Assembly: GCA_027563935.2 (NCBI GenBank)
Contig: CM050454.1
Location: 8,832,001 to 8,896,000 of the forward strand
DNA length: 64,000 bases
Direction: 5' to 3'
DNA from: Costus lasius
Lineage: Eukaryota; Streptophyta; Magnoliopsida; Zingiberales; Costaceae
The translations under genes and the position numbers were made by a program. The notes beneath the pieces were generated by a model. The model was given only the letters and a program-made list of their open reading frames with translations, searched no databases and was not told where the DNA came from. Below are positions 21,479 to 33,500 of the stretch, one piece after another (position 1 is the stretch's first letter; each line of letters opens with the position of its first letter).

Positions 21479-22824
21479 TCATTGCCGCTGCTCCCGCAAG
21501 CAGATGAGAAGGGTCGCCGCCTGCGCATGAATTTGCCGTTGTTAATTAGAACGAGCAGAATTGGGATTAGCGGAAGTAGCAAAGTGGAGATGGAACATAC
21601 CTTGTGCTTGGCGCGCGAGGAGCCAGACTGAGAGAGCGCAACCAGCGGCGGGATCGCGCCCTCGCCTACGAGGAGCCCCCAATAGCGGGGGGTGTCGGCG
21701 CAGAGCTGGAGCAGCGCGTGCACGGCGAACTCCCTCGCCCTCGCCGACCCTGCTTCCATCACCTCCACGAGCACCGGGATCGCCCCTGCCTCCGCCATCG
21801 CCTCTTTCCCGTCTGGAATCGCTGCGAGGCTCCCCAGCACCACCAGCGCCTTCTCCGTCGTCCCCCTGCGGCGCTCCCTTGCCAGCTCGACCAGCGGCGG
21901 AACTGCGCCGGCGCTCACCGCGCGCTCCTTGTTCCGCCGCGCCGAGCACAGCCTGTACAGCGCCGCCAGAGCGTCCTTCTTCCCCCGGCTCGTGCCGCCC
22001 ACGAGCAGCGAAACCAGCGGCGGGATCGCCCCGCTCGCGCCGATCTTTGCTCTGTTCTCGTCGGCCATCGAGAGGCTGAGCAGAGCGCACGCCGCGTTCT
22101 GCTTCGCCGCGACCGTGCCTGTGCGCAGCGCGTGCACCAGCGGTTTGATGGCGCCGGCTGCCGTGATGAGCGCCTTGTTCGCCTCCTCAAGCGACAGGTT
22201 CAGCAGCGCTGTCACGGCGTTTTCCTGAGCCATTGGGTCCGCGCTCTTCAGGAGCGGCACGAGAGCTAGGATCGCCCCCGACCCCCCGATCAGCGTGCGG
22301 AAGTCCGACCGTTGCTTCGCCAAGAGCCGTAACCCGGCCGCCGCCGCGCGCTTTACCTCCGTCGATGGAGACTCCAAACCCTTCACGCACGCCCGCACCG
22401 CCGGCTCGGCGCTCTGGACTGAAGAGCTTTCGAGGACCTCCGACAGAACCAGCCCTAGCGCCTCGACACCGCCTGACGCGGAAGCCGCGGCGCTCGGCGG
22501 TGCCTCCGTGGGGGCAATGGAAGCGAGGCGCTGGAGCTCGCCGGAGATGTCCGAGTTGAAGCTGGAGTAGTCTGAGAATCCCAAGGAAAGGTCGAGTAGC
22601 TCAGTGGGTGACGATGAGATGGATTTGGCATCGGAGGGGCGGCAGTCCCCGGCGGTGAGTTCCCACAGCTGGAAGTCGACGACGGAGTCCGTCAGGTTTT
22701 CGGATACCGCGGCGGAGGGCTCCGACGTGGATGGGGAATCGTTCCGGAAAAGGTTGGAGCGGATGGTGCGCACGGATCGGCCGACGGATCGCTGTATCCG
22801 AGACGATTCGGCGAGCAAGACCAT
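21479..22824 (-). CDS. Armadillo-repeat protein (U-box-type ARM protein lacking a U-box)
   Basis: Two coding exons: 22824-21601, donor AAG/GTATGT, then 21520-21479 ending TGA, joined in phase 0 to give about 421 residues. The second exon reads AATLLICLREQRQ, the expected C-terminal helix after SSRAKHK. The open frame continues through the intron, but that tail looks like intron. Residues about 1-110 are Ser-rich and acidic (ELLDLSLGFSDYSSFNSDISGEL). From about 120 the protein is tandem ARM repeats with signatures QENAVTALLNLSL, KQNAACALLSLS, GKKDALAALYRLC and AREFAVHALLQLC. It resembles the ARM half of PUB4-like proteins. With no U-box it is more likely a scaffold than an E3 ligase. Partner unknown. 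Confidence 0.85.
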
Positions 22825-22903
22825 GGCGGCGGACGACGAGTCGTGTCGAGTGACGCAGGCGTACTGCGCTGTTGAAGAATGGCAGGCTGCGTAAGTGGCT
22901 ATT

Positions 22904-22914
22904 CCTATTTATGC
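22904..22914 (-). promoter_or_regulatory. TATA box of the ARM-repeat gene
   Basis: GCATAAATAGG on the minus strand lies about 80 bp upstream of the ATG at 22824. Confidence 0.5.
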
Positions 22915-23079
22915 GCGTGAGAATGCGATGGGCAATGCGAGGGGAGAGCGAGGTACGGCTGGATCTACACTGATAGCAATCATAGAGAGGGCCCATAGAT
23001 ATGAGTGTCATTTCTGAGGGCCCAAAATTAAGACCCGTTTGGCCCACCGTGTGCTCTCAAAGTTCAAGTGAGTATGATG

Positions 23080-23780
23080 TTAACAACCAAATTTAAACCT
23101 AACTATGACTCTTGTGCTGCTTCCAGTTGTACTACACTCACTGGAATAGTGATGATGTTGACAACCAAATTTAAAAAGAAATGGAAGAAAAGGAGAGAAG
23201 GGGAAGGAACGAAATGAGCTCACGTGTGTTTGGCGAACAGTGAGCTTGAGCTCACGTGATGTAGCGACTGTGGCGAGGACTCATGTACGATAGAGAGCGG
23301 CGAGCCCGCATGGATGCGTGGACGGCAATGAATTGGACATCAGCAGGGCAAGCCTCATGGCGACAAGGGCGAGCTCGAGTTCGAGCTCACGTGGACGGTG
23401 GCAAAAGCAAGACGGAAAGCAACACGAGCGAGAGTGAGGTAGACAACGACATGGGTGAGGTGGACGGTGGCAAGGGCGAGCTCGAGCTCATGTGGATAGC
23501 AGTGAGACGAGGCGAGGCGAATGGTGACAAAGGTGAGCTCGAGCTCGCATGGACAACGGCGAGGGCTCGCGGACAGGGGCAAGGGCAAGGCAAACGATGG
23601 TGAGGGTTACGTACAGTCATGCAATCTCAGCTCGTTTTTAGGTTTCCACCCAAATCGAGAAAAAATAAGTAGATTTTTTCTCTTTTAGCTTTCTTCCTAC
23701 TAAACGAGGAATTTTTTTTTTCTTTTTTTCTTTCCACTCTATTTTCCTTTCAACTAAACATCTCAATTCTAACCTATGCA
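23080..23780. repeat. GAGCTC-rich GC-core repeat element
   Basis: A GC-rich core (23210-23600) with repeated gcgagctcgagctc, gtggacggtgg and ggcaagggc words is bounded by AT-rich flanks. Left: aaagaaatggaagaaaagg. Right: pyrimidine-rich tttctttccactctatttt, the reverse orientation. The direct word gacaaccaaatttaaa occurs at about 23078 and 23160. The open frames inside come from the repeat. The structure parallels the elements at 33.0 and 36.0 kb. Confidence 0.5.
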
Positions 23781-23799
23781 ATAGAATACCAAATATTGT

Positions 23800-24160
23800 T
23801 ATTTTTGAAAAATACTGTTGCCTTGGGCGAGAAAATTTCCAAGGCGAGGTTTCTGCCTAAGAAATTTAGGTGAGACGTAAGATCAATCGCCCATTTTGTT
23901 TTAAACTGTGCAAATTTCTAGAACCTGCACAACAATTGAGATGTGTGATTATTAAAGTAAAATAAGTGGTTAAATATAACCCCTCCTAACATGCCTAGGT
24001 GGAGTCCCTAATCTTACTTATTATTGAATGGAGTTTAGGTAAAAAATTTTCGCCTTGGGCGTAGTCCCTAATCTTACTTGACTTTGATATAGGTTACTTA
24101 TTATTGAATGGAGTTTAGGTAAAAATCTGATTTTTATAAATTAGGACACGATCAAATATA
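23800..24160. repeat. Imperfect direct repeat near the PPR gene
   Basis: The block cctaatcttacttattattgaatggagtttagg and the word cgccttgggcg occur twice within 24000-24130, a short local duplication. Nothing coding was seen. Confidence 0.45.
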
Positions 24161-24241
24161 GGATTTTCAAAATCCACCCTAAATTCAAACAAAAAGCCCC
24201 CGATAGAAATTTAGTTGATTAATGGATATTGTATGAGAAAT

Positions 24242-24244
<3 letters not shown>

Positions 24245-24290
<46 letters not shown>
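24245..24290. repeat. (AT)n microsatellite
   Basis: About 22 AT dinucleotides lie roughly 130-175 bp before the PPR start codon. Confidence 0.95.
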
Positions 24291-24292
<2 letters not shown>

Positions 24293-24419
24293 AATTAACG
24301 TAATGAAGGGTAAATATGCTTAATAATGCATGTATTTTATGTGAATTGTAAGGCCAATAAAATGATTTGACTCGAAGCCGGAGGAATTAGAAGGAAAAAC
24401 CGAAAACAATCAAGCCCAT

Positions 24420-25988
24420 ATGACGGACCTGGCGGCGGACGCCCCAGCGCCCAGCCCCATCCACGCGCCTACATGGAACCGCTGCATGTCCCTCCTCCGC
24501 CGTTGCTCCTCCGAGCGCCACTTACGCGCCGCCCATTCCCTCTTCCTCGCCGGTGGCCTCCATCGCCACCCCTTCGCCCTCAGCCGCCTCATCCTTGCCG
24601 CTTGCTCCCTCCGTCCTCCCTCCCTCGCCTATGCCCGCCTCCTCTTTGATTGCTCGCCCGCCTCTCCCAACACCTTCATGCACAACGCCCTCGTCCGCGC
24701 CCACGCCCGCGGCCCTGACCCCCGCGCCGCTCTCCTCTTCTTCCGCCTCCTCCTCCGTACCCCCTCCGCGGCCCCTGACCACCACTCCTTCCCCTTCGCC
24801 CTCGCCGCCTGCGCCGTCTCTGGGTCCCTCGCAGAAGGCACCCAGATCCACGCCCTCGTCGTCAAGAGCGGCCTCTCCGCCGCCGACCACTACGTCCAGA
24901 CCGCCCTTCTCCGGCTCTACGTTGGCGACAGTGAGGACACACTGAAAGTGTTCGACGAAATACCTCGCCCCGACGCCGTCCACTACGACGTTCTGATGAA
25001 CGCGTTCATCCGCAGAGGCCTGCCCTCGGAGGCTTCGTCTGTCTTCGATAAATTGCTGGTGTCCGGCGTTGAGCCGGATGCGTTCGCCGTCACTACAGCC
25101 CTCACGGCTTGCGCCCACGCTGGTGCTCTCGAGCAGGGCATTCGAATCCACAACCACATCTCGATGAAGGACCCATCATTTCTCAAGGACACCTTCCTCG
25201 GCTCTGCCCTCGTGAGTATGTACGCCAAGTGCGGTTGCATAAAAGATGCCGTCAAGGTGTTCGACGCGGTGCCTGACAGGAATACCCACATGTGGGCCAC
25301 CATGATTGGCGCATACGCAATGCACGGCTTCCCAGCAGAGGCGATTGCTTGCTTGCGCCGGATGCAGGAGGAGGACGGCCTGCGCCCGGACGGGATTGTG
25401 CTGCTCGGGGCGCTCGCCGCCTGCGCCCACGCCGGCCTCGTGGAGGATGGCTTGCTTCTTCTGGCTGAAATGGAGGCTCGATACTACGTGTCCCCAGAAC
25501 ACGAGCACTACAGCTGCGCCGTCGACATGCTGTGCCGCGTCGGTCGGCTCGAGGAGGCAATCCAGCTGATTCGAAGGATGCCGATGAAGCCTCTCGCGTC
25601 AGTGTGGGGATCGTTGCTCACCGGATGCAGGATACATGGCAACGTGGCGCTGGCTGAGAAAGCTGTTACGGAGCTGCAGGAATTTTCTTCCAGTGACGGA
25701 GACGATGAGGGTGTGTATGTGCAGTTATCGAACATTTACCTCAACGCTAATAGGAAGGAAGAAGCATGCAGGATCCGGAAGCTGGTTGGTGGCAGGGGGG
25801 TGAAGAAGATGGCTGCATGTAGCGCCATCGAAGTGGACGGGAAAGTGAACTCCTTTGTGGCAGGGGATCAATTGCACCCTCGGCGGCTGGAAATTTGGCT
25901 GTTGTTGGAGGTATTAGCAGATCATATGAGTTTCTGCTCCGATGATGAGTTGGAATCAGAGCTTATAAAGATATGCACAAGTCAATGA
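24420..25988 (+). CDS. Pentatricopeptide repeat protein, PLS class, E subgroup
   Basis: An intronless 522-residue frame, ATG at 24420 to TGA at 25988, as is typical for plant PPR genes. PLS repeats run from about residue 20 to 390, with readable units: NTFMHNALVRAHARG, DHHSFPFALAACAVSGSL, LGSALVSMYAKCGCIKDAVKVF, HMWATMIGAYAMHGFPAEAI and HYSCAVDMLCRVGRLEEAI. The E domain starts at about 392 with VWGSLLTGCRIHGN and includes GVYVQLSNIY and GVKKMAACSAIEVDGKVNSFV. It stops before a DYW domain, so any C-to-U editing activity would have to be supplied by a partner. The family acts on mitochondrial or plastid RNA; the RNA target is not deduced. Closest by recall are At3g28640/At3g28660-like proteins. 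Confidence 0.9.
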   Translation: MTDLAADAPAPSPIHAPTWNRCMSLLRRCSSERHLRAAHSLFLAGGLHRHPFALSRLILAACSLRPPSLAYARLLFDCSPASPNTFMHNALVRAHARGPDPRAALLFFRLLLRTPSAAPDHHSFPFALAACAVSGSLAEGTQIHALVVKSGLSAADHYVQTALLRLYVGDSEDTLKVFDEIPRPDAVHYDVLMNAFIRRGLPSEASSVFDKLLVSGVEPDAFAVTTALTACAHAGALEQGIRIHNHISMKDPSFLKDTFLGSALVSMYAKCGCIKDAVKVFDAVPDRNTHMWATMIGAYAMHGFPAEAIACLRRMQEEDGLRPDGIVLLGALAACAHAGLVEDGLLLLAEMEARYYVSPEHEHYSCAVDMLCRVGRLEEAIQLIRRMPMKPLASVWGSLLTGCRIHGNVALAEKAVTELQEFSSSDGDDEGVYVQLSNIYLNANRKEEACRIRKLVGGRGVKKMAACSAIEVDGKVNSFVAGDQLHPRRLEIWLLLEVLADHMSFCSDDELESELIKICTSQ

Positions 25989-25989
25989 T

Positions 25990-27287
25990 AGGATTCCAAC
26001 AAGTAAATTGTAGTTCGTATGATCACGGTAAATTGCATTGATTACATTGCAGCTCGTGATAGTATTAAGAGTGTTAGTCCGATGAGGAATTACTGCACTG
26101 GAAACATTGGTTGTGTAGCTCATCTGTGCAGCTAAGATTGATCATGAGGACTGAGCTCGCGGGCAATGGCAAATGTTCTTCATGAAGGCAATAATTGTTG
26201 CTATGCATGGCATTCCCTTCGTCAAGCCTCGAACAATGGACGAAGAGAAGTAAAATACACCATCCATGAACTCAAAGTTCAACTGTTCAACCAGAAAATT
26301 CGGGACCTTGTTTCTCATTACCAAGTCACATGCGCTAAAAAAAGATTTTAAATTATTTTTATTTTAAATTAGTATATAAAACATAATTTTATAAATTATT
26401 ATTATAAAAAATATATTAATTAATAATTATTTTATTATTATATAAAAAAATGTATATTCATTATTTCTAAATTAACCTGCACAACCAATCCGAATCGGCC
26501 TTAAATAGGTTGAGTCAAGTTGAATACCCAATTGTCTCCACTTAATTTTAAAAAGTGTATTAATTTACCTAAAGAATTTGTAGGATACATACTATAAAAA
26601 TTTATTAGCCTCACTTATATAAAAAATCGCTTAAACATATACTTTTATCTCTACTCATTTTAGGTCATGGATTTTCTGCTCCAGGCAAGTACTAACTCAA
26701 TCAAACAAAAAATTTGATTTTTATTTTTCGTCCATTTATTCTATAAAACATAACTTTATAAATAAAAATAATTTTATATTTATATAACAATTATTTTAAA
26801 GATTACTTAGTTACATATTTTGAAAATTATATTTGTATTCATGTCTTTAATTAGGCATCGTATATTCATAGCTTTAAACCTAATATAGGCTTATGAAATT
26901 TAAATTTGTCTCACAAAGCTGATCAAATACTCAAACCTATTACAAATATATCAAGTCAAGCTAGATATTCAACTCAAATTTAACTATCATCCCTAATCAA
27001 TCAAACTCAGCTCAGCTCTAACTCTTCAGTCTAGTGGATCTTGACTGGCTAAATTCAGTTGAGCAGCTCACCATTTTAAAGATAATAGATGATAAATTTA
27101 CTTATTACACGAGTTACAATAGTCTTTCTAACTTGCAAAAATCCAAATTGATAGCACCTTTTCGTTGCAACTGTAATATCTTATTAATTGATTCGTCGTT
27201 TTCATTCTACATGTAGTCAAATCAATATATATTACAAAATCAAATCGAATTATGTAATCAGATGCTTGTAATCTACATAGAATGCAA
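25990..27287. other. Intergenic between PPR and SAC9 genes
   Basis: AT-rich. The first about 350 bp is presumed PPR 3' flank; bases near 27287 are the 3' flank of SAC9. The genes converge. The short open frames at 26142-26351 and 27034-27216 have no recognisable content. Confidence 0.6.
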
Positions 27288-27569
27288 TTAAATTGCAGAC
27301 AAACTTCCTAGCCTACCAACCTCGTATGGATCTGCATAGTAGTATAATTTAATTCTATTGGACAATGACAACCCTGATGCTACTGGACGTGTTCTATAGC
27401 TTGTGCTGTCTTGTTCGGCTATATCATCGGCAAAACTAGTAACATCTCCATGTAGTTTGAAAATAATAAGCTGGGCGCGTATCTCGCGGGGGAAATCTAA
27501 GTAAAGAGGTGTTCCAGATCTGACTTCTGGAAGGCGATACTCCCCCACTCTAACCAGATTTTGTGATTC
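27288..27569 (-). CDS. SAC9: SAC9 last coding exon
   Basis: Acceptor atgcag before GAATCACAAAATC at 27569; stop TAA at 27288-27290. It encodes about 93 residues ending [15 protein letters not shown]. Confidence 0.88.
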   Translation of the reverse strand, partial: ESQNLVRVGEYRLPEVRSGTPLYLDFPREIRAQLIIFKLHGDVTSFADDIAEQDSTSYRTRPVASGLSLSNRIKLYYYADPYEVGRLGSLSAI

Positions 27570-30500
27570 CTGCATAAATTGCTAGAGATTAAGTTTTAAT
27601 TCGAAGTAATTCCAAAATAAGCAGTGTATTGTTAGTTATGTTCTAACAGACTCAAAAAATCTGAACAGAAAGTAGGGAAATTTGATTTAAAATCCTACTA
27701 GAAACTTCATACATTTGCCAATATCAATTGAAGTTGGCAAAAGGAAACTAAAATTTACAAGACAAACTGACTACTGCAATAGTCTATGCTGAGCACCGTG
27801 TAGTGTTACCCCTGCTTGATGTCAAGGTTTTAAAATTTTTTAGTGCTGGGCTTCCACGCCGGTACATATTGCTCTTGGTATTAGTACAAAAACCAAGTTG
27901 GTATCGGCCTGGTCTCTCTTTCAATATATATCTATATATTGATTCTCTAATATTGTTGGTACTAGCAAATAAGGTTTAAAATACCGGTCCAAGACAGGCA
28001 CCAGTACTGGTACATATAGTGTGTCGGTACATATACACTACATCCAGTATCAGTACTATCAGTACACATGATATTGTATTGATAATGTCAGTATTCCAGA
28101 CCATGATTTGAAACCACTAGCAAGTACAGTGGTAGGAGTTGGTTTTTAAATTTTTTCCTGATATAAGTCTTGAAGAGTTCAAATACTAACCGCATCAGTT
28201 AAGTTGACAAACATAATGATTGTAAGATGTCATACTGATTACCTGAACAGCAGACACCTGGATGTACAAAACTGCTGGCAGAATGTGCCTGTCCTCAATT
28301 GGAATAGAATCAGAATGATCCATGCTAAGAGATGAGTGAGTGACTCGTGGTCTTATGACATTAAAAGCCTCGAGCCGGAAACCAGCTAATACAGGAAGAC
28401 TAGGCGATAAAAATTGCTCAAGAACAAGGTCATTATCTCTCAACCTTTCCGCTTCACAGGGCACCTGCAGGTATTATAAAATCTACTATTAGAAGTGTGC
28501 CAATATGTCACAAGAATACCATATCAAAAGAATCGAGAAGCATACTCTGAATCGACTCAATTGTGGAGATCTGTCTAAGAAACTCCTCACTTTTGTCATG
28601 TCAGCCGCCTGTAAAGATGCTTCCTGATCCTCCTTCAGAGACTTCCCAAACACTAGAAGCCGTTTTGCATGGATGCATTGATTATTCTCGACAGGGAGTT
28701 TAGGTCGGAAAGAGGAATTTCCATCTAAGAGATCATAATCTTCTTGGAAGTTATGCTCTAGTTGCGGTAGAGTCAATGTTATCCAGACAATACGGCATCT
28801 GACAGGATTACGGAACTCAAATTTGACATGTCTAGGGATGTCTTTTTCAATGTTAAGCTTCTCAGGACCATAAAGTTGTGGACATGACGACATTAGTGTT
28901 CTTAAATCCCATGTTCCCATAGAAGAGCGCTTATCTGTGTGTACTTTATTGCTTGCCCAAATCTGAACCTATATAAACACCAAAGCTTTAAACAAATATA
29001 GCAAAAGTATGCTAATTCAACAGGAAGAAGTTACAAACGAATAAGAAAATGATCTTCGGCTAGTTCATAAGCCATCTCTTTCAGTATAAAATTGTGATAT
29101 TCAGGAGAAATATCTCTTTATTGCAGATTAAAAATGTCAAAATTAGGAGAATAAACCTTGAACATGTTCTGAACTTGATAATAGATCCCCCCAAAGTGCA
29201 TCCTACATTTTTTTTACCATTGGAATAAAAATGACACTATTCATCATGTAAGTGAAGGCAACATACTCAGATGCGCACCATTCTAGATATTTAAGGAGCT
29301 TGTTATTTTTTTAGAATATTCGGATTTTAAAATTCAAGATTTAAGAAACTTGGAACAGTGAAGCAATGTGTTCCAAAATCTGAACTAGCAAAAAAAAAAG
29401 AAACATACCGCAATCAAATTCTGAAATGAAACGCAGTGTACAAGTTAGATTGTAAGCATGCAAATAATAAGAGGTACATAACAAGTCAGAATAACCAAAA
29501 TAAATGGCAAATTAAAATCATTTGAATATATAAGAACTGCTACAAAACCTTGTAAGCAGGAGAATAGTAAGTGGAATTCTTACTGTAGGACAGTCTGAAG
29601 TTGAGTAACCACATGGGCTAATAACCAGGGCAACCCCTGAAACGTCAGATAGACTTCCAAGAACAACTGAAAATTCAACAGTGGACAAACCAAGGGGTGC
29701 TCTCCAATAAGTATGACGTTCCCCGGTGCCAAGGGGTGCAAGTAATGAAAACGATGGTTCAGAGTTCTCAGCTGTTTCCACCTGCAAAATATATGCTAGT
29801 GAATCAAAACGGCCAAACTATGAAAACAAAATCAAAGGACAATTGGTGGAGATATTCAGTTAGAGGGACTCTATATTTTGTTTGCCATTACTTCCATAAC
29901 GTCCCAATAATCCACTACTCCTTATCAATAGTACTGTTGTTGGGACATCCTTACTGTGCCAAAATTAAAAAAAAAAAAAAAGAAGAAAAAAAAATCTAAT
30001 TCTACCTCTGCTCTATTGAAACAATGTGAGACCTTTGAATTGAGAAAGCATTCCCCTGCATCCTTTGCTCATAGTGCTCCTATAATCACAGTCTAAGTCC
30101 TTCAATTATTCATTCTGACATTTGGTGTCTTAATCATGTCACCAGCCACATGATATTGGTGTTTTTCTCATTTTTAACAGATTGTCATTGTTGTATGACT
30201 TGACTTTATCGACTAAAAATCTTTGCTTGATATTGTTCTATATCCTTAAGTTTTTATCTTGAGATGAAGACTTAATTTGGTTATGCTATTAAAAATTTCT
30301 CAATAATAATGCTTCTGAGTATTCAGAATTTCACTTATCCACAATTTATATTTCTAATAGAATTATTTACAATTCTACTTACCCACTGCTTCTCAACATA
30401 ATGAGGTTGAGGGATTGTTGAATGGAACAATAGACATTTATTGATGGTGCTCGCACTATTATGTTTCGTATGAATGTTCTTAAACTTTTTTGGGTTGATA

Positions 30501-33500
30501 ATATGTTCTTCAGGATCAATCACTATTCGGGTTCTTTATTTGAGTGTTGAAGTTACTTGGTAAACCCTAAGTGTCTTCAAGACTTCAATTGTTTATGCTT
30601 TGTTCAAGATTTAGAACCGTACGCTCTTTCCTTGTTCTATTCACTGCATTTTCTTACACAGTGTAGTACTCAAAAGGTATGCTATGAACTAATCACTGAT
30701 GTTAGTTTTGTTTCTGTTGTCATTATGTAAGTTAACTCAATATTTTCCACCCACTACTTTGTCCCACTGTTATGGGCCAATACTATTAGTAGTATATATA
30801 ATAAAGTGAATCCGGGTCGGTATGATATACCCGGTTCGCTAAGTAGGAAAGTGTTATAAATAGAGGTCTAGAGTTTAAAGTAGAGGGTCAAGTACTTTGT
30901 TATTCTCTTTTTTACGCATGCTTTGCACGATTTCTCGCTGGTGACAGCTGAGGTCTATCACACACCACCTATTGCGACTGCATGACCTCCCTAGTCACCA
31001 CCTCCTCCACTCCATATTTGTTGACAATATTTTAGGTACACATCTCATCTAGAGTTGATGACAATACCATCATTGATCCAGATGCCATCTTCCATATTTA
31101 CTTTAAGTACTAGTTTCTCATAAAGAGAAAACACCGCTGTGCTATTACTCCCTTTGCTATATCTTTTGTCTTTTAAAAATTAACACCTATTTTTTGCCTG
31201 TTTCTGCTATCTTTATTTTCCATTGCTATTCCTAGATGTATGTATTATTAGGTGGTAGATGGGTATGGTGAACACAGTGGATATTGAATGTCTACTTTAT
31301 TAGAATGTTGTACCTGGGATTTGAATTTGTTTAGTTGCTTCTATGTAGGTATTTTCAGTTAAGTATAATCCAAATAGTCCTGTCGAAAGGTACAAAGTCT
31401 CCCTAGTTTCTACAGACTTGTTAGAGAATTATGTATTAGTCCCTGGACAATTAAGACTTAGCCCCTCACATATCTCATCTATATACACCTATGTATTCTC
31501 CCTTTTTACATAAATAAATTAATAAAACCATATTTTCTTTAACTAAGCTGAAAGATATGATGCTGATTATTTTAAAATTATCCCGTGGCATGCTCAAATT
31601 CAAATTTGTTTAAATTCTTGGAAAATGTTTCAACATTCAATTACATGTCACGAATACCTTTCGGCTATATATTTGAAGCTATTTTTATAAAACACCCTCT
31701 GAATTATGTTGCTTAGAGAGAAGGTTTAGAAAGATAACACTATTTATGATATTAAACAAAGCACATGAGCCTAGTTAGAAAACCTTACTATCATGTATTC
31801 AATAAATTGAACAGCAGTACTCTATTTTTTTAAGACATTATTCTGCTAGTATTTTGGAAGTAAAAAAATATCTTAAGACTCATTTTCTCACTAAAGGATC
31901 CAGGCCATCCAATACATGTTTGGGGATTAAAACTGCCTACAGCAGTGAGGGATGAACAGAGGAGGCATGCTATAAAATATAAATAGTGGCACAAGTGAAA
32001 CTTTGATGATTGTTCTTAATATTAGTAGAAACTTTATTTTCCTTATAGTGACACTACTTGGATATTTGTTTTGTAGTTTTGACAATTATGCATTATATTA
32101 AGAAAGCGCTAGGAAAGGGATTTTTCATATAACATAAATGGTTTTATTTCTATACATGTTTAATGCTAATTATGTTGGATCTATAAATGGGAGAAAATCC
32201 ACTTCTCATGATTACACAATTCCTGAAGAAAATCTATTCACACAAAGAAGTAAATATAATGTAATTGCTTCACACCAGGATTAAATATAGTTGGAGGAGA
32301 AAAAAAAATTAAGAAATCATCATTATTATAATAACGATATAATAATTTAACTGTTAATAAACCCAATAATTAAATATAAGACATAATATAATAACTAATA
32401 TAACATAAAGATTTATTCTCAACACCCCCTCAAGCTCAAGGAGCATAGATGTCGATCATACCCAAGTTTTAGTGAGTAGTGAGTGAAGTCCCTTAGTAAA
32501 AATACCTGCAAGTTGATGTAGTTAGATAAAAGGAGTGCAAATCTTTTTGGTAATTACAACATCCCTTAAAAATGACAATCAACCTCAATATATTTAGTCC
32601 TCTCATAAAAAAATTAGGTTATTTGCAATAAGAATAATAGATTGATTGTCATAATGCATCCACCCAAGGAGTAGGACACTTCAAACTAAGATTTATCATA
32701 GCATTCCTAACCCACATCATCTCATGTTGCCTATGACCTGCCGCTTCTTGCTCTTCCAAATAACTAAGTTCCCCCAACAAAGTTACAGAACCTTGAAGTT
32801 GATCTCTTGCATCCATATTTCCAGCATCATCTGTATTAGAATAAGCTTGAACTCTCAAGCGATTGTGTTTCTTGTAATGTAATTCTTTACTAGAAAACCT
32901 TTATATTCTAATATTTTCATAATAGCTTCCCAGTGACCCATGTTTACTAGGAGGGATTTAGGGTGGATTTTAGAGTGGAAGGGATGAGCTAAAAAAAATC
33001 CCTCGTCTACTAGAATGGATGGATTAAAAGGAGGGAAGATTGGATGGATGGGACAGAAAAAAAATCCCTCGTTTTCAATCTGCCCAAATTGGGTGGATTG
33101 GAACACGGGACGCTCGTTGAAGCTCACTCTACTAGAGCTCGCCGTTTGTTGGACGTCTTTGCCAGCCCTGCTAGAGCTCATGCATGCTAGAGCTCGCTAC
33201 TCGCTGGACGTCTTCGCCAGCCCCGTCGGAGCTTGCGCATGCAGGAGCTCGCCCCGCCCAACTTGCCGACTCCACTAGAGCTCACCGACCCCGCAGGAGC
33301 TCGTCCTCGCCCAGCTCACCAACCCTACTAGACCCCGCCGCTCGTTTCCCGTCCTCACCTAGCTCGCGCACACTGGAGCTAGTCCTCGCCCAGCTCGCCG
33401 ACCCCACTGGACCTCGCTACCACTAGAGCTCACTGCTCGTTTTCCATCCTCTCCCAGCTCGCTAGCTCGCGCACGCTGGAGCTTGTCCTCGCCCAGCTCG

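Noticed and set aside
21542..22570. Long plus- and minus-strand frames overlapping the ARM-repeat gene
   Set aside because: They are Arg/Ala/Pro-rich shadows caused by the high GC of the real coding frame; only one frame shows ARM repeats.
23283..23620. Plus frame of 106 codons and two minus frames
   Set aside because: Open because of the periodic GAGCTC-rich core; residues merely repeat the DNA word.
24522..25735. Antisense and shifted frames over the PPR gene (up to 211 codons)
   Set aside because: Low-complexity Glu/Gly- or Ser/Pro-rich mirror frames; PPR motifs are in one plus frame only.
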